From DATGEP01 sp035310125 (GTDB lineage Bacteria; Chloroflexota; Ktedonobacteria; Ktedonobacterales; JADMIN01): a stretch of DNA of 9,881 nucleotides. Position numbers and translations under genes: made by a program. The DNA lies in the NCBI GenBank assembly GCA_035310125.1, contig DATGEP010000328.1, forward strand, positions 1-9,881. The letters run 5' to 3'. Below, piece after piece: positions 1 to 6,858 of the stretch (position 1 is its first letter; every line of letters starts with the position of its first letter). Under the pieces are notes generated by a model. The model saw only the letters and a program-made list of their open reading frames with translations, did no database searches and had not been told where the DNA came from.

Positions 1-296
1 GCAATGATGACCCACTCGACGGTGCCACTCAGCGGCACGCTGAAAAAGTGCGCGATGGCGGGTAGACTGATATTCACGATGGAGGAGTCCAGCGTGGACA
101 TGAAAACGCCAATGGCGACAATGGCCAGCACTGCCCATTTACCCGCGCGCTCGCCGCTATCAAAATGCGGTGGGGTCGTGTCCGTAGCTGGCGCGTCTGT
201 GACATCGCGACGCTGGGGTGTCTGGTTCGTCGGTGTATCATCCTGTTTGGATAGTTCCGGATTCCGTTTCACGTGCGCTCGCTCTCCACCCGCCAT
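1..296 (-). CDS. MFS drug exporter, DHA2 (EmrB/QacA-like) family, N-terminal part
   Basis: This is the 5' end of a minus-strand gene; its 3' end lies outside the window. It should encode an inner-membrane, proton-driven multidrug exporter of the 14-TM DHA2 family. About 98 codons are visible from an ATG at 296-294. Residues 1-53 are hydrophilic and rich in Thr, Pro and Asp. The first membrane segment covers about residues 54-81 and contains the family's TM1 signature, LDSSIVNISLP at residues 69-79, with the conserved Asp at 70. TM2 begins near the cut (VEWVII). No Shine-Dalgarno sequence precedes the ATG. A GTG at 272-270 has a GGAG-like sequence about 10 bases upstream and is an alternative start. 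The family is clear; the substrate cannot be told. Confidence 0.88.
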   Translation of the reverse strand, partial: MAGGERAHVKRNPELSKQDDTPTNQTPQRRDVTDAPATDTTPPHFDSGERAGKWAVLAIVAIGVFMSTLDSSIVNISLPAIAHFFSVPLSGTVEWVII

Positions 297-426
297 GACA
301 ATTTGGTACTTGCCAACCCCCAGAATATAGTGTAGGTACAGGACTCTATGTTATTGTACGTTGGTACAGAACCCTCTAGCTGAGAGAGCGGCAGGTGCGC
401 GGAAGCGTCGAGAGGAGTGCGCGGTT
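297..426. promoter_or_regulatory. Divergent intergenic region with TGTA/TACA palindromes
   Basis: This region separates the minus-strand exporter from the plus-strand Cys/His protein, so it should hold both promoters. It is AT-richer than its surroundings. Visible structure: TGTA-N2-TACA at 331-340, TGTA-N6-TACA at 355-368 (its core TGTAC-N4-GTACA is a perfect inverted repeat), and TTGG-N6-CCAA at 303-316. The segments 332-347 and 360-375 form an imperfect 16-base direct repeat with 13 identities. Such pairs resemble operators for dimeric repressors, which often control DHA2 exporters, but no regulator gene is visible here. TATATT on the minus strand (329-324) could be a -10 element; no convincing -35 was found. 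Confidence 0.35.
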
Positions 427-888
427 ATGGCAAAACGCCAGCGACAATATGAAGAGTGGGATGCGCGGGACGGCTACAGTGACGCCCCAGCGGATGAGGC
501 GTACGATGCTGCATACGATGACGACGAGCAGTACGCCGGGGCGGCCGCTGGCGACTACCAGGGCGACCTTTATCCGGAGGATGAAGATCGCGGCTTGATG
601 CTCCAGCAGGAACAGTCGCTCGTCGGTGTGTCCAATACGATTACGACGCATGGCGTACCGCTGCTCTCCTACACAGGCACGATGAGCCGCTTCTACACGA
701 CACGGAAACAGCGTCTAAGCCTGGGCCGGTTCACATGCGAGGTTTGTGGCGAGCGTATTCGCTTCTGGGCGTGGGAGACGAATAACCACCAGCGCACGCA
801 TGATGGCTGCTATGAACGCCTGGCCTGGACCTGGACGAATCTTTACGCGCACCAGCAGGCGCTCGCCGCGCGCGGACAATTTGAGTAG
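427..888 (+). CDS. Small acidic protein with C2H2-like Cys/His cluster, function unknown
   Basis: I do not recognise this 153-residue protein. The ATG at 427 is chosen because AGAGGAG (411-417) lies 9 bases upstream; an in-frame TTG at 361 lacks such a site. Residues about 8-55 are very rich in Asp, Glu, Tyr, Ala and Gly and look disordered. Residues 65-100 look more ordered. The C-terminal part holds C104-x2-C107-x13-H121-x3-H125 followed by C128, in a Phe/Trp-rich context. This resembles a C2H2 zinc finger or a short zinc ribbon, so a structural metal site is likely. No signal peptide or membrane segment is seen. It is divergent from the exporter and 108 bases upstream of accC. A nucleic-acid-binding role is possible but unproven. 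Confidence 0.72.
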   Translation: MAKRQRQYEEWDARDGYSDAPADEAYDAAYDDDEQYAGAAAGDYQGDLYPEDEDRGLMLQQEQSLVGVSNTITTHGVPLLSYTGTMSRFYTTRKQRLSLGRFTCEVCGERIRFWAWETNNHQRTHDGCYERLAWTWTNLYAHQQALAARGQFE

Positions 889-919
889 AATTCGCAAGTA
901 CCCGCCTATCGAGCGTTCG

Positions 920-928
920 TGGTACAAT
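920..928 (+). promoter_or_regulatory. Putative extended -10 promoter for accC
   Basis: TGGTACAAT fits the extended -10 consensus TGnTATAAT, with TACAAT at 923-928. No good -35 lies 16-18 bases upstream, as is common for extended -10 promoters. Transcription would start near 935, giving a leader of about 60 bases before accC. Confidence 0.42.
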
Positions 929-996
929 GTGTGCCGTCCACGCGAACGGGCCGCATGTTCGCGCGCGAGAATGGCATACTATGAGGCGCCACACGC

Positions 997-2355
997 ATGT
1001 TCAACAAGGTTTTGATTGCCAATCGGGGTGAGATTGCGCTACGAGTGCTGCGCGCTTGCCGCGAGCTGGGAGTGCGCACCGTGATGGCGTACTCCGAAGC
1101 CGACCGCGACTCGCTCCCTGTGAAGGTGGCCGACGAACGTATCTGTATTGGCCCCGCATCAGGCAGTAAGAGTTACCTCAATATCCCCAATATCATCAGC
1201 GCGGCGCTGCTCACCGAGTGCGAAGCGATTCACCCTGGCTACGGTTTCCTCTCGGAGAATCCCAGTTTCGCTGAAGTCTGCGCGGATTGTGGGCTGGTCT
1301 TTATCGGGCCACCGGCGCACGCGATGGTGCAAATGGGCGACAAAGTGCAGGCCCGCATCGCGATGTCGCGCGCGGGGCTGCCAATGCTTCCTGGCACGGA
1401 TGTGCTGCGGACCGTCGGCGAGGGCGAGGCGGCGGCTGAGCGCATCGGCTTCCCGCTGATGCTGAAGGCGGCCGCCGGTGGTGGTGGTCGCGGCATTCGT
1501 TTGGTGCGCCGCTCGGAGGAGTTCACGAGCGTCTTCACGACGGCCCAGAGTGAGGTGCGCGAAGCGTTCCACGACGACGGCCTCTATGTCGAAAAGTATC
1601 TGGGCCGGGCCAAGCATGTCGAGGTGCAGGTGCTCTGCGACAACTTCGGCCACGGTGTCTACCTGGGTGAGCGCAACTGCTCCACGCAGCGCCGCCACCA
1701 GAAGCTGCTCGAAGAGTCGCCCAGTCCTGGCTTGCCCGACTCCGTGCGGCGCGAGATGGGTCAGCGCGCGGTAGATGCCGTGCTGGCCATCGGCTATCGC
1801 GGCGTGGGCACCCTCGAGTTCCTGGTGGACGAAGACAACAACTACTATTTCATGGAAATGAACACGCGCCTTCAGGTCGAGCATCCTGTCACGGAATGGG
1901 TGACGGGGCTGGATCTCGTGCAGGCGCAGCTACGAGTCGCAGCCGGCGAGCCACTGCGCATCCGCCAGCAGGATGTCGTTCCGGCCGGTCATGCTATCGA
2001 ATTTCGTATTACGTCGGAGGATCCCGACAAGGACTTCCGCCCACAGACCGGCACCATCGAAGAATATCTGCCGCCGAGTGGCCCCGGCGTGCGCGTGGAC
2101 TCACATCTCTACCGGGGATACACCGTGCCTCCCCACTATGACTCGCTGCTGGCAAAGCTGATCGTGTGGGCGCCGACACGGGAAGAAGCTATCGCGCGCG
2201 GGCGGCGGGCGCTGAATGAATTCGTGCTCGAAGGGGTGCCGACGACGATCCCTTTCCATCTGCTGCTGTTAGAGCATCCAACATTCCGGCGCGGCGAAAT
2301 CTACACGAATTTCCTCGCCGAGCATGGCAAGGAGCTTGCGCTGAAGGCGGTCTAA
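997..2355 (+). CDS. accC: Biotin carboxylase subunit of acetyl-CoA carboxylase
   Basis: AccC uses ATP and bicarbonate to carboxylate the biotin on AccB, the first half-reaction of malonyl-CoA synthesis in the cytoplasm. The 452-residue product has the usual length (about 450). The N-terminal biotin carboxylase domain opens with FNKVLIANRGEIA, and the ATP-grasp domain holds the Gly-rich loop GGGGRG at 161-166. Residues equivalent to known E. coli catalytic or ligand residues are present: K116, K157, H207, K236, E274, E287, N289 and the catalytic R291 in MNTRLQVEHPVTE. The C-terminal domain is complete and there is no fused carrier domain, so a separate AccB is needed; one lies downstream at 3742-4197. 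The ATG at 997 gives the conserved N terminus, with GAGG at 983-986. The carrier partner makes AccC likelier than a pyruvate or propionyl-CoA carboxylase subunit. Confidence 0.95.
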   Translation: MFNKVLIANRGEIALRVLRACRELGVRTVMAYSEADRDSLPVKVADERICIGPASGSKSYLNIPNIISAALLTECEAIHPGYGFLSENPSFAEVCADCGLVFIGPPAHAMVQMGDKVQARIAMSRAGLPMLPGTDVLRTVGEGEAAAERIGFPLMLKAAAGGGGRGIRLVRRSEEFTSVFTTAQSEVREAFHDDGLYVEKYLGRAKHVEVQVLCDNFGHGVYLGERNCSTQRRHQKLLEESPSPGLPDSVRREMGQRAVDAVLAIGYRGVGTLEFLVDEDNNYYFMEMNTRLQVEHPVTEWVTGLDLVQAQLRVAAGEPLRIRQQDVVPAGHAIEFRITSEDPDKDFRPQTGTIEEYLPPSGPGVRVDSHLYRGYTVPPHYDSLLAKLIVWAPTREEAIARGRRALNEFVLEGVPTTIPFHLLLLEHPTFRRGEIYTNFLAEHGKELALKAV

Positions 2356-2455
2356 CGGGAAGAGCGACGGACGACGAGACATGAGCCGGGCGGCTATTCG
2401 CCTGGACGCCGAGCGCGGCGACGAACGCGCCGAACCAAACATACGGGGGACGAGG

Positions 2456-3697
2456 ATGACAAAGCGTGTTGTGGTGACTGGCATTGGCCTTGTCACCGCT
2501 GTCGGCAACGATACACCGACCACCTGGCAGGCGCTCTGCGAGGGCCGCTCCGGCGTCGGTCCCATTACGATGTTTGACGCTTCCGACCAGGAGGTGCGCA
2601 TCGCCGCCGAGGTCAAAGGCTTCGATCCAACGCTCTATATGGATCGCAAAGAGATCCGGCGCAACGATCGCTTCGTGCATTTCGCCACCGGCGCGGCGAA
2701 ACAGGCGCTGAGCGATGCCGGCTTTACGGTGAGCGATGATATCGCCGACGACGTGGGCGTCATCATCGGGTCGGGCATCGGCGGTCTGGAATCCTGCCAT
2801 GACCAGTTCCGCGTGCTCTTCGAGCGCGGCCCGGACCGTATCAGCCCGTTCTTTATCACTGAATTCATCACGGACATCGCCGCGGGCTATGTCTCGATTC
2901 AGATCGGCGCGCGCGGGCCGAACTTCGCGACGGTCTCCGCCTGCGCGACGGGCGCGAACGCGATTGGCGAAGCGTCCGAGATGATACGCCGGGGCGACGC
3001 GATTGCGATGATCGCGGGCGGTGCGGAGAGCGCCATCACGCCCATCGGCATGGCGGCGTTCGCTCAGATGCACGCGCTCTCCCGTCGCAACGACGATCCC
3101 GCAACCGCGAGCCGCCCGTTCGACGCGACGCGCGATGGCTTTGTGATGGGCTCTGGCGCTGGCATTTTGCTGCTGGAGGATGAGGAGTACGCCCGCAAGC
3201 GTGGCGCACACATCTACTGTGAGCTGGTGGGCTACGCCGCGACTGCCGACGCGTACCACATCACCGAGCCGGCGCCGCAGGGAGCGGGACTCGCCCGCGC
3301 GATGCGTCGCGCCATCGAGAAAGCCGGCATCTCTGCCAGCGCCGTAGACTACATCAATGCGCATGGCACCGCGACCGTATACAATGACCGCAACGAAACG
3401 GCGGCCATCAAAACGGTGTTTGGCGAGCATGCGTATAAGCTCGCGGTCAGCTCCACCAAGTCTATGGTTGGGCATACGCTGGGCGCGGCTGGCGGCATCG
3501 AGGCGGGTATCGCGGCGCTCAGCATCACGCATAACGTCATGCCGCCGACCATCAATCTGCACCATCCCGACCCTGAGTGCGATCTGGACTACGTGCCCAA
3601 CCAGGCGCGCGAGGCGAAAGTAAACGTGGCGCTGTCAAATTCAATGGGCTTCGGCGGCCACAACGCTGTGCTGGCGTTCCGCCGGTACAACGGGTAA
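2456..3697 (+). CDS. fabF: 3-oxoacyl-[acyl-carrier-protein] synthase II
   Basis: FabF (KAS II) condenses malonyl-ACP with a growing acyl-ACP in each elongation round of type II fatty-acid synthesis. The ATG at 2456 gives 413 residues starting MTKRVVVTGIGLVTAVG, which matches the family length, and GGGGGA (2445-2450) precedes it by 5 bases. An in-frame ATG at 2381 would add 25 unconserved residues and has no ribosome site. The Cys-His-His triad is complete: C163 in SACATGANAI, H303 in NAHGTAT, and H340 in TKSMVGHTLGAAGG, with K335 nearby. The C-terminal loop SNSMGFGGHN (F399) is also intact. After H303 the sequence runs TATVYND where many relatives have TSTP, a minor variation. The gene follows accC after 100 bases in which no terminator was seen. 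Confidence 0.96.
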   Translation: MTKRVVVTGIGLVTAVGNDTPTTWQALCEGRSGVGPITMFDASDQEVRIAAEVKGFDPTLYMDRKEIRRNDRFVHFATGAAKQALSDAGFTVSDDIADDVGVIIGSGIGGLESCHDQFRVLFERGPDRISPFFITEFITDIAAGYVSIQIGARGPNFATVSACATGANAIGEASEMIRRGDAIAMIAGGAESAITPIGMAAFAQMHALSRRNDDPATASRPFDATRDGFVMGSGAGILLLEDEEYARKRGAHIYCELVGYAATADAYHITEPAPQGAGLARAMRRAIEKAGISASAVDYINAHGTATVYNDRNETAAIKTVFGEHAYKLAVSSTKSMVGHTLGAAGGIEAGIAALSITHNVMPPTINLHHPDPECDLDYVPNQAREAKVNVALSNSMGFGGHNAVLAFRRYNG

Positions 3698-3700
3698 GAG

Positions 3701-3708
3701 AAGGGGGG
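3701..3708 (+). promoter_or_regulatory. Shine-Dalgarno-like G tract upstream of accB
   Basis: AAGGGGGG lies just after the fabF stop codon (3695-3697). It is 6 bases before an in-frame ACG (3715) but 33 bases before the first in-frame GTG (3742). It therefore bears on which accB start is real and favours the earlier, non-standard codon. Confidence 0.4.
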
Positions 3709-3741
3709 CGGCGTACGGAACGGCAACATCTTGTCAGCCGC

Positions 3742-4197
3742 GTGAAGGCGCTGGCAGAGGCTCTGGAGGGCAGCGAGGTCAGCGAGCTAGATCTGACCGA
3801 AGGCGGCACACGGATTCTTATTCGACGGCGGCTCGAAGGAGAAGTCGTGACGCTGGAGGCGCCCACGCACCCGGTTTCCGCGCCACGCCGTCCGGCAGCG
3901 CGCCGTCCGCGCGCGGCGGACGGTGGCAACGCGCCAGCAGCCAGTGCGCCCGATCCCAGTATCGCTATCGTCGCGCCGCTCACGGGCGTCTACTACTCCG
4001 CGCCCTCGCCCACCTCAGCCCTATTTACACAGGTGGGCGACCCGGTGAACGTTGGCCAGGTGGTCTGCATCATCGAAGCGATGAAGGTCTTCAACGAGAT
4101 CAAGTCCGAGGTCAGCGGCATTGTCACGGCGCTCGTGCCCAAGAACGGGCAGCTCGTGCAGAAAGGCGACGCCCTCATCCGTGTCAAGCCCGTCTGA
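3742..4197 (+). CDS. accB: Biotin carboxyl carrier protein of acetyl-CoA carboxylase
   Basis: AccB carries the biotin that shuttles CO2 from AccC to the carboxyltransferase. The C-terminal biotinyl domain is about residues 74-149 (GTG numbering). It has the biotin motif EAMKV with the acceptor lysine K115, and the thumb loop typical of acetyl-CoA carboxylase carriers (TGVYYSAPSPTSALF, 81-95). An N-terminal segment (KALAEALEGSEVSELDL) is joined by a Pro/Ala/Arg-rich linker of about 35 residues that is unusually basic. The start is uncertain. The first ordinary in-frame start after the fabF stop is GTG at 3742, which gives 151 residues but has no ribosome site. The homologous N-terminal helix seems to begin earlier. 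AAGGGGGG at 3701-3708 is well placed for a non-standard ACG at 3715, which would give 160 residues. Confidence 0.93.
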   Translation: MKALAEALEGSEVSELDLTEGGTRILIRRRLEGEVVTLEAPTHPVSAPRRPAARRPRAADGGNAPAASAPDPSIAIVAPLTGVYYSAPSPTSALFTQVGDPVNVGQVVCIIEAMKVFNEIKSEVSGIVTALVPKNGQLVQKGDALIRVKPV

Positions 4198-4294
4198 CGC
4201 CCGCGAGCCGGCTAATCCTGGCTCTCCCGCGCCGGGTGGCGCGCGTCCTGATGCGAACGTGCGTGCAGGGACACCCGATGGCCGCCCTTCGTTC

Positions 4295-5956
4295 ATGGGA
4301 ACGCTGGCCGCTTCCCGCCTGTGGGCTTATCTGCGCAGCCCGGCGGGACAGCTTCGCGTGGCCTGGACGCTGACGCTGCTCGGTATCGCGCTGTATGTGC
4401 TTGTCGTTGGCCGCCATGCGCTGGTGCGCTATCAGGCATACCGCGCGGACGCCTTCGACCTCGGCAATATGGATCAGGCCCTGTGGAACACACTGCACGG
4501 CCACCCCTTTCGCTTCACCAATCAGGGGCTCGATTGGTATGGACCCCCAACTCGCCTCGGCGTTCACGTCGAGCCGATTCTGTTGCTCATCGCGCCGCTC
4601 TATCTGATCCACACGGGCCCGGAGACCCTGCTGATTCTGCAAACCGTGGCGCTGGCGCTTGGTGGCATACCTCTCTTTTTGCTCTGTCTGCGCCGGCTGC
4701 CAGAAGCGCCGCTGGTGGGCGTCGCATTCGTCGTGGCCTACCTGCTCGCGCCGGAGCTGTTTGGCGAGGCGCTCTGGGATTTCCATGCTGTCGCCCTGGC
4801 CACGCCGCTGCTGCTGCTCGCGCTTTGGGCGCTGGATGCGCGGCGCTACGGCTGGTTCGTCGTGGCCGGCGCACTCGCCGCGCTCACCAAGGAGGATGTG
4901 GCGCTCGCACTGATTCCGCTGGGCGTATACCTGGCGACCTGGCGTGGCAAGCCGCGGCTGGGGTGGGGAGTCGTGGCGCTCTCGGTCGCGTGGGTGGGCT
5001 GCTGTTTCGGCTTCATCCTACCCCACTTCAGCGGCGGAGCGTCCGGCGGCAACAATTTTTGGTATCGCTACTCCTGGCTGGGCGCATCGCCTGGGGCAGC
5101 CGTCAGCAACGTGCTAACCCATCCGTGGCTGCCGTTCGTGGGCGTGCTCGGCGATGGCGTCAAGCGCGGCTATCTGGTGGAGCTGCTGCGCACGGGCGGT
5201 GGGTTGGGCATCTTCGCGCCGGTGGCCTGGATATGCGGTCTACCCGAGCTGGCGGTGAATATTCTCAGCACACATGAGGAACAGTACAGCGGCTTCTTCC
5301 AGTACAACGCGGTGATGCTGGTCTTCTTGCTTGGCGCGGCAGTCTATGGAACCGAGGCGCTGTATTGGGCGCGGCACCTCACCTCCTACCCCCGCCGCTC
5401 CCACGGGGAGCGGGGTAGTATAGCGGAGAAATCGCTGACATCCCGGCGTGAGACGAGCCATGCAGGCTCATTGAGTGCGCGCATTATCGCGGGCAGCGCG
5501 CTGGTTAGTCAGGCATGGAGGCGGCTGCTGGCGCGCATACCGATCCCGTCGCAGTGGGTGTTGCCGCTCGTCGTGGTCTGGCTGGTCTTCGCGAGTGTCT
5601 GGAATCTCTCCGCGAGCGGTCCGCGTCTGGCCGCCTTCTGGCATGCGGGCGATAGCTCGTTCACGCAGCAAACTGCCGTGGATGCTCTATTGGCGCGTGT
5701 GCCGGCGAATGCGGTGGTGGCCGCCACGGATTCGCTCGATCCGCATCTCAGCGACCGCTACACCATCTACCTGATGCCCGATCCGCGCTCGTATCAGGCG
5801 GACTATGTCGCGATCAATATCCGCGACGCCGTTTTCCTCGTGCGCGATGCCGACGCGAAGATGGAAGCGGCGATGCTGGCCTCCGGCCACTATGTTATCG
5901 TTGGCACGGCTGGCGACGTGACGCTGCTGCACCGTATCGGCCCACCGATTGATTAG
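4295..5956 (+). CDS. DUF2079 polytopic membrane protein
   Basis: The 553-residue product has the pattern of DUF2079, a family of large membrane proteins with no firmly known function, sometimes compared with GT-C-type glycosyltransferases. TM1 is about residues 21-39. The conserved-looking segment DAFDLGNMDQALWNTLHG is at 52-69, HVEPILLLIAPLY at 91-103, GEALWDFHA at 167-175 and TKEDVALAL at 198-206. I count roughly 9-11 membrane segments. The last is near 421-437 and is followed by a soluble C-terminal part (ARVPANAVVAATDSLDPHLS). The loop at about 363-400 is charged and is partly encoded by a palindromic element. The start is uncertain: ATG 4295 fits the first membrane segment, but GTG 4181 would overlap accB by 17 bases and add a Pro/Gly-rich tail of 38 residues. 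Neither has a strong ribosome site. Confidence 0.85.
   Translation: MGTLAASRLWAYLRSPAGQLRVAWTLTLLGIALYVLVVGRHALVRYQAYRADAFDLGNMDQALWNTLHGHPFRFTNQGLDWYGPPTRLGVHVEPILLLIAPLYLIHTGPETLLILQTVALALGGIPLFLLCLRRLPEAPLVGVAFVVAYLLAPELFGEALWDFHAVALATPLLLLALWALDARRYGWFVVAGALAALTKEDVALALIPLGVYLATWRGKPRLGWGVVALSVAWVGCCFGFILPHFSGGASGGNNFWYRYSWLGASPGAAVSNVLTHPWLPFVGVLGDGVKRGYLVELLRTGGGLGIFAPVAWICGLPELAVNILSTHEEQYSGFFQYNAVMLVFLLGAAVYGTEALYWARHLTSYPRRSHGERGSIAEKSLTSRRETSHAGSLSARIIAGSALVSQAWRRLLARIPIPSQWVLPLVVVWLVFASVWNLSASGPRLAAFWHAGDSSFTQQTAVDALLARVPANAVVAATDSLDPHLSDRYTIYLMPDPRSYQADYVAINIRDAVFLVRDADAKMEAAMLASGHYVIVGTAGDVTLLHRIGPPID
5386..5418. repeat. Interrupted palindrome inside the DUF2079 gene
   Basis: CTACCC, then a CCGC bulge, then CGCTCCC, a 3-base loop (ACG), GGGAGCG and GGGTAG form an almost perfect hairpin with 13 paired bases. 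It encodes about residues 364-374 in frame. Smaller hairpins follow at 5422-5436 (AGCG/CGCT) and 5455-5469 (GAGCC/GGCTC). The style resembles GC-rich interspersed palindromes with a CTCCC-ACG-GGGAG core that I recall from Chloroflexota genomes; this needs a genome search. Confidence 0.6.
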
Positions 5957-6009
5957 ACATTGGCGGCGAACACCAGCAACCCGCTACGCCGCGTGCATCC
6001 CGCATCCGC

Positions 6010-6015
6010 TATACT
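6010..6015 (+). promoter_or_regulatory. Possible -10 element for comF
   Basis: TATACT lies in the 116-base gap between the DUF2079 gene and comF, with a plausible start near 6022. There is no matching -35 and no TG extension, so support is weak. No terminator hairpin was seen in this gap. Confidence 0.25.
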
Positions 6016-6072
6016 GTTTGTGTCCCCTTTTCTGATCGCACCGGCGCTCATCATCTATGAAGGCACGGCTCT

Positions 6073-6858
6073 ATGCTCGGCGACATCGCCCAATCACTGC
6101 TCGACCTGCTCTTTCCGCCGCGCTGCGTTGCGTGTGGCACGGCTGGCGCGATGCTGTGCGCGTCATGTCTGGCACGGACGCGCACACCAGAGCCGCCGCT
6201 CTGCGCACGCTGCGGTCAGGTGCTACTCGTCGGTGAAAGGGGGTTGTGTCTGGCATGTGGAGCGGGACGTGGGCCAGTGGCGCTGGAGATCATCCGTGCC
6301 GCCGCCATGCACGAGGGACCCGTGCGCGAGGCGGTGCTCGCCCTCAAATACCGGGGACAGCGCCGGCTTGCCCAGCCGTTGGGTGACGTGCTGGCCGGGG
6401 CGGTGACACGGCTGGATATGCGGCCCGATGTTATCGTGCCGGTGCCGCTGCACGCTACCCGCAAGCGCCAGCGCGGCTACAATCAGGCCGAGCTGCTGGC
6501 GCGACGCTGCGCGCGGAGGCTGCGCCTGCCATTCGAGCCGGCGCTCCTGGTACGCACGCGCGCCACCCCGCCGCAGGTGGGCCTCTCCGGAGCTGAGCGG
6601 CACGCGAATGTGGCGGGCGCCTTTGCCGTCACGTCGCCCGCGCGCGTCGCCGCGCTCCTAACCGGCAAGCGTGTGCTCCTGCTCGACGACGTGACGACCA
6701 CCGGCAGCACACTCGACGCCGCCGCTGCCGCACTCGCCCCGTTCGCGCCCGCCGCCTTGCTCGGCCTTGCCGTCACTCGACCTGACCTCTCCGACGATGC
6801 ACGCGACGCCATGTTCGGAGCGCAATCCGCACGGGCGCGGCGCGGGAGCCGGACATGA
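6073..6858 (+). CDS. comF: ComF family phosphoribosyltransferase-like protein
   Basis: ComF proteins are cytosolic proteins linked to DNA uptake and processing during natural transformation. They combine zinc-binding knuckles with a type I phosphoribosyltransferase fold; their exact reaction is not settled. The 261-residue product has four CxxC pairs at C18/C21, C29/C32, C44/C47 and C59/C62. It then has the usual ALKYRGQRRLAQPLGD segment, VPVPLHATRKRQRGYNQAELLAR, and the PRPP-binding loop VLLLDDVTTTGST at 201-213. The ATG at 6073 is preceded by GAAGG (6059-6063) at 9 bases and gives the typical N terminus (LLDLLFPPRCVAC). The C-terminal 20 residues are Arg/Ala-rich and unconserved-looking. 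It overlaps the antiporter gene by ATGA, which suggests translational coupling. No other competence genes are in view. Confidence 0.92.
   Translation: MLGDIAQSLLDLLFPPRCVACGTAGAMLCASCLARTRTPEPPLCARCGQVLLVGERGLCLACGAGRGPVALEIIRAAAMHEGPVREAVLALKYRGQRRLAQPLGDVLAGAVTRLDMRPDVIVPVPLHATRKRQRGYNQAELLARRCARRLRLPFEPALLVRTRATPPQVGLSGAERHANVAGAFAVTSPARVAALLTGKRVLLLDDVTTTGSTLDAAAAALAPFAPAALLGLAVTRPDLSDDARDAMFGAQSARARRGSRT

Noticed and set aside
4..330. 108-codon plus-strand frame at the window start
   Set aside because: The opposite strand gives a clear MFS transporter N terminus with the DHA2 motif; the plus frame is its shadow.
1159..1884. 241-codon minus-strand frame opposite accC
   Set aside because: It lies wholly inside the conserved biotin carboxylase gene with no ribosome site or recognisable product.
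2356..2455. Gap between accC and fabF examined for a promoter or terminator
   Set aside because: No hairpin with a T-run and no convincing -10/-35 pair was seen; only the fabF ribosome site at 2445-2450 is supported.
2189..3565. 458-codon open frame on the minus strand opposite fabF
   Set aside because: It is antisense to a clearly conserved gene with an intact active site, its translation is Arg/Asp/Ala-rich without recognisable motifs, and long antisense frames are common in GC-rich DNA.
4321..5277. 318-codon plus-strand frame overlapping the DUF2079 gene
   Set aside because: Its translation is Arg/Gly/Ala-rich and lacks the membrane segments seen in the correct frame.
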